Below are positions 31,246-37,166 of a DNA stretch of 37,166 nucleotides, piece by piece. The notes beneath the pieces were generated by a model, which ran no database searches, was not told the DNA's origin, and saw only the letters and a program-made list of their open reading frames with translations. A program made the position numbers and the translations under genes. The DNA lies in NCBI GenBank assembly GCA_049318165.1, contig JBMOGW010000005.1, positions 1-37,166 of the forward strand, read 5' to 3'. Source of the DNA: UBA668 sp049318165. GTDB lineage: Bacteria; Actinomycetota; Acidimicrobiia; Acidimicrobiales; Ilumatobacteraceae. How positions within the stretch are numbered: the stretch's first letter is position 1; each line of letters begins with the position of its first letter.

Positions 31246-32735
31246 GCCGACCGACCGTCTGGGTCCTCGGCGACCAGCTCCGTCGCGATCTGGGACCGCT
31301 CGCCGCCGCGTCGCCGGCCACCCACCGGGTGCTGGTGGTCGAGAGCGACGCCAAGCTGGACTCGATGCGCTGGCACGTGCAGCGCGGCCATCTGGTGGTG
31401 GCCGCGATGCGGCGGTTCGTCGGCGAGCTGCGCGCCGAGGGGTTCGAGGTGGATCACCGGCGTGCGCCGTCACTCGCCGAAGGCCACAGCGCGCACCTGC
31501 GCGAATTCGCGCCCTCTGCGGTGCACGCGATGGAGCCGGCGAGCATCGACGGCCTCGCCCTCCTCCGGCGGCTCGGCGTCGAGGTGCACCGCTCGACCCA
31601 GTTCCTGTGCCACCAGGACGAGTTCACCGCCTGGGCCGCCGACCGCCGCCAGTTGCGGATGGAGGACTTCTACCGCTGGCAGCGCCGCCGTCTCGACGTA
31701 CTGATGGACGGGGATCAGCCGGCGGAGGGCCGCTGGAACTTCGACGAGGAGAACCGCAAGCCGCCACCGAAGGACGGGCTGAACCACTGGCCGGCACCGG
31801 TCGTCTCGCCGCTCGACGACCTCGACCGCGACGTGCTGGCCGACCTGCGCGGCCGCACCTGGGGTGCGGACCCGGACGGGACCTGGGCGACGGACCGTGC
31901 CGGCGCGCTGGCGCGACTCGACCACTTCGTGACCCGCGTCCTGCCGTTGTTCGGGCCGCACGAGGACGCGATGACGAGCGCCTCGTGGCACGTCGCGCAC
32001 AGCCTGCTGTCGCCGTACCTGAACCTGGGGCTGCTCGACCCGATGGAGGTGGTGCGCGCCGCCGAGCGTGCGTACCGCAACGGGCACGCCCCGATCGCCG
32101 GTGTCGAAGGCTTCGTGCGTCAGGTGATCGGGTGGCGCGAGTACGTGTGGGGCGTCTACTGGTGGCGCGGCGCGGCGTACCGCCACGAGAACGCGCTCGA
32201 CGCACGTCGTCCGCTTCCACCGGTGCTGACCGGCGCTCCGACGCGCATGCGGTGCGTCGCGCACACCGTCCAGTCGCTGCACGACCGCGGCTGGGTGCAC
32301 CACATCGAGCGGCTGATGATCCTCGGCAACTTGGCGCTGCTGGCCGGGGTGGACCCGTGGGCGATGACGCGCTGGATGTGGGCGGGGTTCGTCGACGGTG
32401 CGGAATGGGTGATGTTGCCGAACGTGATCGGCATGGCGTTGCATGCGGACGGCGGGCTGATGGCCACCAAGCCCTACGCAGCCGGCGGCGCCTACATCGA
32501 CCGGATGAGCGACCACTGCCGGGGCTGCTCGTTCGACCGCACCAAGCGCACCGGTCCCGACGCGTGCCCGTTCACCACGCTCTACTGGGACTTCCTCGAC
32601 CGCCACACGGAGCGCTTCGGCCGCAACCCGCGCATCGTGCAGCAGGTGCGCGCCGCGGGGAAGCTGGCCGACATGGACGGCGTGCGCGTGCGGGCCCGGG
32701 AGGTGCTCGACCTGCTCGACGCCGGCGAGCTGTGA
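31242..32735 (+). CDS. FeS-type bacterial cryptochrome / (6-4) photolyase (PhrB-like)
   Basis: A 497-residue member of the cryptochrome/photolyase-related family. The N-terminal Rossmann domain begins VWVLGDQLRRDLGPL. The FAD-binding helical domain contains SPYLNLGLLDPMEV, GVEGFVRQVIGWREYVWGVYW, HHIERLMILGNLALLAGVDP and MATKPYAAGGAYI. Four cysteines (338, 426, 429, 442) have the spacing of the [4Fe-4S] ligands of Agrobacterium PhrB: one in MRCVAHT, then DHCRGCSF and DACPFTTLYW. The protein should repair (6-4) photoproducts with light, or act as a cryptochrome. GTG 31242 overlaps the LytR_C stop. Apart from sharing a transcript, no functional link with that lipoprotein is evident. Confidence 0.94.
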   Translation: MSRPTVWVLGDQLRRDLGPLAAASPATHRVLVVESDAKLDSMRWHVQRGHLVVAAMRRFVGELRAEGFEVDHRRAPSLAEGHSAHLREFAPSAVHAMEPASIDGLALLRRLGVEVHRSTQFLCHQDEFTAWAADRRQLRMEDFYRWQRRRLDVLMDGDQPAEGRWNFDEENRKPPPKDGLNHWPAPVVSPLDDLDRDVLADLRGRTWGADPDGTWATDRAGALARLDHFVTRVLPLFGPHEDAMTSASWHVAHSLLSPYLNLGLLDPMEVVRAAERAYRNGHAPIAGVEGFVRQVIGWREYVWGVYWWRGAAYRHENALDARRPLPPVLTGAPTRMRCVAHTVQSLHDRGWVHHIERLMILGNLALLAGVDPWAMTRWMWAGFVDGAEWVMLPNVIGMALHADGGLMATKPYAAGGAYIDRMSDHCRGCSFDRTKRTGPDACPFTTLYWDFLDRHTERFGRNPRIVQQVRAAGKLADMDGVRVRAREVLDLLDAGEL

Positions 32736-32758
32736 GCCGGTCGGGCAGAGCCGCTCGC

Positions 32759-32764
32759 TAGCCT
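32759..32764 (+). promoter_or_regulatory. -10 box of the YihY gene (leaderless)
   Basis: TAGCCT is followed by 8 bases and GTG 32773. It supports the GTG as the start. Confidence 0.4.
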
Positions 32765-32772
32765 CGCTCGTC

Positions 32773-33639
32773 GTGGCACGAGGCGCATGGGCAGAGCATC
32801 GATGGGTGCTGCAGGCACGTCGCCGCTGGCCCGTCGTGGACACGCTGGTCGTCGCGATGGACCGCTTCCGCATCCACCGCACCGGCCGCAACAGCGCACT
32901 GGTCTCGCACTACGCGTTCCTCAGCGTCTTCCCGCTGCTGCTGGTGTTCGTGACCGTCCTCGGGTTCCTGCTCGACGGCAACCCGGACCTGCAGGCGAGC
33001 ATCATCGACTCGACCCTGGCCAACTTCCCGATCATCGGCAACGAGATCGCCGAGGATCCGACCCAGTTGACCGGCAGCCTCGGCCTGCTGATCTTCGGTC
33101 TGTTGACCGCGACGTGGTCGGGCCTGCGTGCGTTCAACGTTCTGCAGACGGCACTCGACGACATCGCCGAGATTCCCATGGAGCACCGGCCGACGTTGGT
33201 GCAGACCCGGCTCCGCTCGTTGCTCGGCATCGTCCTCGTCGGCGGTGGCCTGGTGGGGGCCGCCCTGTTGAGCGGCGTGGCGACCGCATCGGACACCGGA
33301 TGGGTGAGCCGGGTGCTGCTCGTGTCGGGCACACTGCTGTTGAACGGTGCGGTGGCGGCAGGCTGCTACCGCTGGCTCTGCAGCGCCCGACCGGAATGGT
33401 CCGAGGTGCTGCCCGGGGCGGCGATGGCGGCGTTCGGCTTCACCCTGCTGCAGGTGGTCGGCACGGGCCTGATGACGCGGGCCATCGTGCGCGCGACACC
33501 GATCTACGGCACGTTCGCCACGGTGATCGGGCTGCTGTTCTGGTTCGGGCTGCACTCGGGCATCTCGCTGCTCGGCGCCGAGCTGAACGGCGTCGTGAAA
33601 CTGCACCGCGAACGCACGGCCGCACGACCTGCGGTGTGA
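32773..33639 (+). CDS. YihY/virulence factor BrkB family membrane protein
   Basis: A 288-residue membrane protein with about six helices. Conserved family features are SALVSHYAFLSVFPLLLVFV in the first helix (the YihY 'AYyallSlfPll' motif), TWSGLRAFNVLQTALDDI, the helix pair around LGIVLVGGGLVGAALLSG, and PIYGTFATVIGLLFWFGLHSGISLLGAELN, the hallmark C-terminal segment. Once labelled ribonuclease BN by mistake, the family has no agreed function; transport or envelope roles are proposed. Its stop codon directly abuts the convergent SRPBCC stop, together reading TGATCA. Confidence 0.93.
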   Translation: MARGAWAEHRWVLQARRRWPVVDTLVVAMDRFRIHRTGRNSALVSHYAFLSVFPLLLVFVTVLGFLLDGNPDLQASIIDSTLANFPIIGNEIAEDPTQLTGSLGLLIFGLLTATWSGLRAFNVLQTALDDIAEIPMEHRPTLVQTRLRSLLGIVLVGGGLVGAALLSGVATASDTGWVSRVLLVSGTLLLNGAVAAGCYRWLCSARPEWSEVLPGAAMAAFGFTLLQVVGTGLMTRAIVRATPIYGTFATVIGLLFWFGLHSGISLLGAELNGVVKLHRERTAARPAV

Positions 33640-34104
33640 TCAGCTCGCGAAGCGCCGCTCGATGCGCTCGAGCGTCTTGGTCATGTTGTCGATCGTCGTG
33701 CTGCGCATGCCCTGCACGGCCTTCTTGTTGACCTCCTGGGAGATGTCCCAGGTTTCGCGGACGAGCGTGCCGCCGTCCTGCGGCTCGAGCTCGTAGCGCC
33801 AGATGCGGCCACCCGCGAACTTGCGGGCCAGTGCGAACGACGGACGCGGCTGCCACGCGATGCGCCGGTTCTCCTCGAACTCGATGACGGTGCTGGTCAT
33901 CGAGTACGGGATGCCCCACTTCATCTTCATGCCGAAGGTCGAGCCGAGCGCCAGGCGCTGCGAGTCCGAGCCGCGCACCGTGCCGGAGCCGTCGATCTCG
34001 CTGTGGCGGGCCGGGTCGGCCAGCAGGTCGAAGATCGCCTCGGCAGGAGCCGGGATGAACCGTTCGACGGAGGCGGTGTAGGGCGAGGTCTCGTTGCTGG
34101 TCAC
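33640..34104 (-). CDS. SRPBCC (START/Bet v1-like) family protein
   Basis: A 154-residue protein with the SRPBCC pattern. It starts with SVERFIPAPAEAIFDLLADPARHSEID. A central beta sheet follows: LGSTFGMKMKWGIPYSMTSTVIEFEENRRIAWQP and GRIWRYELEPQDGGTLVRETWDIS. The long C-terminal helix MTKTLERIERRFAS closes the ligand pocket. Members bind hydrophobic ligands and may act in polyketide-like chemistry or as lipid carriers. GTG 34104 gives the usual family length; ATG 34137 would add 11 residues and place the start inside an inverted repeat. Confidence 0.85.
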   Translation of the reverse strand: MTSNETSPYTASVERFIPAPAEAIFDLLADPARHSEIDGSGTVRGSDSQRLALGSTFGMKMKWGIPYSMTSTVIEFEENRRIAWQPRPSFALARKFAGGRIWRYELEPQDGGTLVRETWDISQEVNKKAVQGMRSTTIDNMTKTLERIERRFAS

Positions 34105-34130
34105 AGGGGCTGCAACCGCGCGCCACCTGC

Positions 34131-34147
34131 GATTCATTCCGTGAATC
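34131..34147. promoter_or_regulatory. Inverted repeat GATTCA-N5-TGAATC in a divergent region
   Basis: Perfect 6-bp arms with a 5-base spacer lie between the SRPBCC gene and the M15 peptidase gene, which are divergently transcribed. On the minus strand TTGACG (a -35-like hexamer) lies just upstream. It may be an operator shared by both genes. Confidence 0.4.
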
Positions 34148-34183
34148 GTCAAGAAACTGGGCAGCGGCGCCGATGAATGAGTG

Positions 34184-36424
34184 ATGCCCCGTCGGTTCCT
34201 CGCCATTGCCGCGCTCACCCTGTCGGTGTTCACGGCCGACGCCGCGGTGGCGCTGCCGTTCGCGCTCGCACCGAACGCGGCGGCCGTCGCGGCACCGTGG
34301 ACGACCCCGACGTCGCCGCCGCGGTGCACGGCGCAGCAGGCGAACGACGGTGACGTCGCCGCGTGCGTGCTGATGGCCGGCCCCGGCCTGCCCGAGAGCC
34401 GCGGCTGGCCGGTCGCGCCGTTCCCGGCGCCGGAGAACCAGACCGTCGTCGCCTGGGTGGACCTGTCGCTCGGCATGAAGGACTCGGCCGTCGCGAAGGT
34501 GCAGGAGGCGCTGAACCGGAAAGCCGGCACGGCGCTCGTCGCCGACGGGCAGTTCGGCTCGCAGACACTGACCGCGGTGAAGGCGTTCCAGACCGCCAAC
34601 CAGCTCACGGCGAACGGCGTGGTGACGAAGACGATGGCCGACCTGCTCGGCGTGCAGCGCACCACCGGTGGCACGTTCCCGCCGAAGGGCTGGGTGTGGA
34701 GCGGCTGGGGCTACAACGGCAGCCCGGCGCTCACGGTGTACGCGTCGAAGTTGGTCGGCAACACCGCCCCGGTCGGTGCGATGAAGGTCGGCCAGCTGCG
34801 CTCGTTCGGCGCCGCACTGCCGCTGTTCGTCGGCTTCTATTCCGAGATCCAGGCGAAGGGGTACTCGATCCGCAACGGCGGCACGTGGGTGTTCCGCTGC
34901 ACGGCGAGCACGCGGAAGGACTGCGCCGGGCAGACCAAGTATTCGCTCTCCAACCACGCATTCGGTCTCGCCAGCGACATCAACACGGTCGAGAACCCGA
35001 TGGCCCGCTACTACGCGAGCGGCACGACGAGCGCCTGCGCAGTACCGATGAAGACCGACATGCCGCGCTGGGTGGTGCAGATCGCGGAGAAGTGGGGTCT
35101 GTACTGGGGCGGCTACGGCTGGACGAGCGGGTGCCAGAGCCCCTCGCACTGGCGCTCGTCGGTGAGCCGCGACCCGATGCACTTCGAGTTCAACGGCACG
35201 CCGCAGCAGGCGCAGGCCATCCTGCGCCGCAACACGGGGTCGGGTGTGTGCATCGACGTCGTCAACAGCTCCGGGCAGCCCATCAACTGGTGCCTGATGA
35301 AGGGCGAGGTGCCGAAGGCGGCGACCCGCCTCGCCGTGTCCACCAAGGCACCGTCCGGCGCCGGCGCGGCGCTCGTGAGCGTCACCACGTCGGGCGCGGT
35401 CACGAACGGCTCGCTGACGGCCGAGGACTGCGCGGCACGCAGCAACCGCAGCCGACCGTACGCGAACGCCCGGGTCCGCATCGGCCGCACCAGCACGGAC
35501 ACGATGGTGGTGCCACTCGACGCCAACGGTCGCTTCTGTCTGTTCCAGTCGAGCGCGTTCCACACGTCGGTCACGGTGGAGGCGTTCTTCTCGACGGCAA
35601 CCGCTGCACCCACCGGCAATCTGTTCACACCCACCTCGCAACGCACGTTGTCCACGAAGTCGACCACGTGGTGCACACCACTCAGCGTCTGCTCGGCCCC
35701 GTCGCCGGTGCCGGCCGGCACCCTTGCGCTCAACACGGCGGCCTCGGCGCTCACCCCGGTCGCCGCGTGGGCCAACCTGCACATCGGGCGCCCTGCTGCC
35801 GACGGCACCGCGTCGATCGGACTGTGTACCGCGCCGACGCGCCGCGTGGCCAGCCTGTCGGCCCTCGACAGTGCGACGTCGCGGTCACTCGTCACCCCCG
35901 CCCTGTCCACCGAGATGGGCGTCCAGTTCTGCACCACGGCGACGCAGGCCGTGAACGCCACCGTCGACGTGACCGGTGTGTTCGCGCCCGCGTCACAGGG
36001 AGGCCTGGGATACGACCCCGCACGGCCGGCTGCCATCGCGGACACACGCGGCTGTTGGACGGACGCCATCACCGGTGGCCAGCGCTGTGCGCAGATGCTG
36101 GACACCACGTCGCGTCTGCAGTTGCCGCCGCTGACGCCGTCGACGGTCGCCGTGCTGAACGTCGCGGCGCTGGGCGGAACGCGCTCGTCGGTCATCTCGT
36201 TGGCGGCGTGCGACGGCAGCATCCCGTCGCAGCAGGTGCTGGTGTTCGACGCGAACGGCGACCGCGACAACGTGATCACCGCGCAGGTGCCGGCGAACGG
36301 ACTGCTGTGCGTGCGCACCACGTCACCCGCTCACGTGGCCGTGTCGTCGATGGGCGCGTTCACCCCGACGGGAGCCCTGCGCTACGTGCCGGTCACCCCG
36401 GTGCAGGTGTACTCGACGCGCTGA
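34184..36424 (+). CDS. Secreted M15 peptidase with peptidoglycan-binding domain and beta-domain tail
   Basis: A 746-residue exported protein. A signal peptide (RRFLAIAALTLSVFTADAAVALP) precedes a PG_binding_1 domain (about 92-158: LSLGMKDSAVAKVQEALN, DGQFGSQTLTAVKAFQ). Next is an M15-type D-Ala-D-Ala carboxypeptidase/endopeptidase domain (about 180-345) with zinc ligands in SLSNHAFGLASDIN (His259, Asp266 of HxxxxxxD) and DPMHFEF (His334), numbering from the GTG at 34181. The last 390 residues hold about three diverged beta-sandwich units ending SVTVEAFFS, ATVDVTGVFAP and VAVSSMGAFTP, like the VDVxGYF repeats of actinobacterial wall proteins. It should trim or remodel peptidoglycan outside the cell. 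The start is ATG 34184 or GTG 34181. The 3' end overlaps the GH3 gene by 32 bases. Confidence 0.88.
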   Translation: MPRRFLAIAALTLSVFTADAAVALPFALAPNAAAVAAPWTTPTSPPRCTAQQANDGDVAACVLMAGPGLPESRGWPVAPFPAPENQTVVAWVDLSLGMKDSAVAKVQEALNRKAGTALVADGQFGSQTLTAVKAFQTANQLTANGVVTKTMADLLGVQRTTGGTFPPKGWVWSGWGYNGSPALTVYASKLVGNTAPVGAMKVGQLRSFGAALPLFVGFYSEIQAKGYSIRNGGTWVFRCTASTRKDCAGQTKYSLSNHAFGLASDINTVENPMARYYASGTTSACAVPMKTDMPRWVVQIAEKWGLYWGGYGWTSGCQSPSHWRSSVSRDPMHFEFNGTPQQAQAILRRNTGSGVCIDVVNSSGQPINWCLMKGEVPKAATRLAVSTKAPSGAGAALVSVTTSGAVTNGSLTAEDCAARSNRSRPYANARVRIGRTSTDTMVVPLDANGRFCLFQSSAFHTSVTVEAFFSTATAAPTGNLFTPTSQRTLSTKSTTWCTPLSVCSAPSPVPAGTLALNTAASALTPVAAWANLHIGRPAADGTASIGLCTAPTRRVASLSALDSATSRSLVTPALSTEMGVQFCTTATQAVNATVDVTGVFAPASQGGLGYDPARPAAIADTRGCWTDAITGGQRCAQMLDTTSRLQLPPLTPSTVAVLNVAALGGTRSSVISLAACDGSIPSQQVLVFDANGDRDNVITAQVPANGLLCVRTTSPAHVAVSSMGAFTPTGALRYVPVTPVQVYSTR

Positions 36425-37166
36425 CGAGGTCGACGGACGACCATCCGACCAGCACGTCGTGCCCGCCGGCCTCGTCCACCCAGTCGTGGAGGTCGATGTC
36501 CCACCGTTGGAACGCACGCCGCGGCAACACGATCGTCGCCGTCGCGGTGGCGCCGGCCTCGCCGTGCACCTTCGCGAACCCACGCAGGGTGCGCAGCGGC
36601 CGCCCGTCGCCGGGGGCGCGCGGCGCCACGTAGCACTGCAGCACGGTGGCACCACCGCGCTCGCCGGTGTTGCGCACGGTGGCGGTCACCACCACCGACC
36701 CGTCCGCCGCGGGTGCAGCCGCGTCGCACCCGTCGATCACCCAGGTCGTGTAGCCGAGGCCGTGCCCGAACGGGAACACCGGCCGGACGCCGGTGCGGTC
36801 GTACCAGCGGTGGCCGATGAGCAGCCCCTCGCCGTAGTCCATCTCCACGCCCACTCCCGGGTAGTACGGGAAGGCGGGCGTGTCCTCCAGGCGTGCGGGC
36901 ATCGTGATGGGCAGGCGGCCGCCCGGCTCCGCGTCACCGAACAGCATGTCGACGAGGGCGACACCGAACTCCTCGCCGGGGAACCACACCTGCAACACGG
37001 CCGACACGTCGTCGAGCCACGGCATGGTGACGGGTGAACCGGCGTTGATCACCACGACGGTGCGCGGGTTCACCGCGGCGACGCGCCGCACCAGTTCGTC
37101 CTGCTGCCCGGGCAGCGCCATCGTGGTGCGGTCCTCGCCCTCGGTCTCCCAGTCGGCGTTGGTGCC
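36393..37166 (-). CDS. Glycoside hydrolase family 3 C-terminal part (beta-glucosidase-like, truncated by window)
   Basis: The minus-strand frame is open to the window edge, giving 257 C-terminal residues. The first part is the end of the GH3 C-terminal alpha/beta domain: ADWETEGEDRTTMALPGQQ, VVVINAGSPVTMPW, QVWFPGEEFGVALVDMLFGD and PGGRLPITMP, all hallmark segments. A fibronectin type III-like domain follows: PVFPFGHGLGYTTW, VTATVRNTGERGGATVLQCYV, LRGFAKVHGEAGAT and FQRWDIDLHDWVDEAGGHDVLVG. The catalytic nucleophile domain lies outside the window, so the sugar specificity (beta-glucoside, xyloside or other) cannot be judged. Confidence 0.94.
   Translation of the reverse strand, partial: GTNADWETEGEDRTTMALPGQQDELVRRVAAVNPRTVVVINAGSPVTMPWLDDVSAVLQVWFPGEEFGVALVDMLFGDAEPGGRLPITMPARLEDTPAFPYYPGVGVEMDYGEGLLIGHRWYDRTGVRPVFPFGHGLGYTTWVIDGCDAAAPAADGSVVVTATVRNTGERGGATVLQCYVAPRAPGDGRPLRTLRGFAKVHGEAGATATATIVLPRRAFQRWDIDLHDWVDEAGGHDVLVGWSSVDLVSASSTPAPG

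Noticed and set aside
27678..32735. Very long plus-strand open frame of about 1,685 codons
   Set aside because: Only the last 498 codons (from 31242) encode a real protein, the photolyase. The rest is antisense to the importer and GNAT genes, with the His/Arg/Gly-rich composition typical of shadow frames in GC-rich DNA.

Overview
This is a gene-dense, very GC-rich window of about 37.2 kb. Roughly thirty protein genes cover nearly everything, and no gap between genes exceeds about 205 bases. The codon bias, frequent GTG starts, genes overlapping by ATGA or GTGA, and TANNNT -10 boxes lying 6-8 bases before a start codon all point to the Actinomycetota. The mix of mycofactocin maturation genes, FixBCXA electron-transfer genes, Thr-rich lipoproteins and fused Liv-type transport proteins would suit the Acidimicrobiia (Ilumatobacter-like), but that assignment is inference. 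No rRNA, tRNA, CRISPR array, insertion sequence or prophage was seen, so this looks like ordinary chromosome.

Layout. 1-2.6 kb: end of an ABC exporter half, a tandem META-domain protein and a DUF429-like protein. 2.7-6.3 kb (minus strand): a stand-alone molybdopterin oxidoreductase, then a lipoprotein/secreted-protein pair. 6.4-9.75 kb: a tightly overlapping fixB-fixC-fixX-fixA operon (electron transfer flavoprotein, its quinone oxidoreductase and ferredoxin). 9.7-11.4 kb (minus): a 14-TM EmrB/QacA-type drug exporter, divergent from a TetR-mftE-mftF operon (11.6-14.2 kb). The last two genes encode the peptidase and glycosyltransferase of mycofactocin maturation; mftA, B, C and D are not here. 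14.2-16.9 kb: a DUF4395 membrane protein, then an alanine-racemase-like gene overlapping a DUF418/YeiB-like membrane protein. 16.9-19.8 kb (minus): a 2OG-Fe(II) oxygenase, ROK kinase and zinc metallopeptidase operon. 19.95-22 kb: an ECF sigma factor, its probable anti-sigma factor and an acidic repeat protein. 22-22.7 kb: ung.

22.9-29.9 kb (minus) holds the most unusual locus, a complete Liv-type ABC importer condensed into three proteins: LivH+LivM fused in one chain; an MFS transporter fused to both a LivF-like and a LivG-like ATPase in a 994-residue chain; and a substrate-binding protein anchored by an N-terminal membrane segment. Upstream lies a GNAT acetyltransferase. 30.7-33.6 kb: a LytR_C lipoprotein, an FeS-type (6-4)/bacterial cryptochrome photolyase and a YihY membrane protein. 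33.6-37.2 kb: an SRPBCC protein, a secreted M15 peptidase with a peptidoglycan-binding domain, and the C-terminal part of a GH3 glycosidase running off the window.

Two functional themes stand out. The first is mycofactocin-linked redox: mftE and mftF sit about 2.4 kb from an ETF/ETF-quinone oxidoreductase set that could pass electrons from a mycofactocin- or acyl-dependent dehydrogenase to quinone. The second is the fused MFS/ABC transporter.
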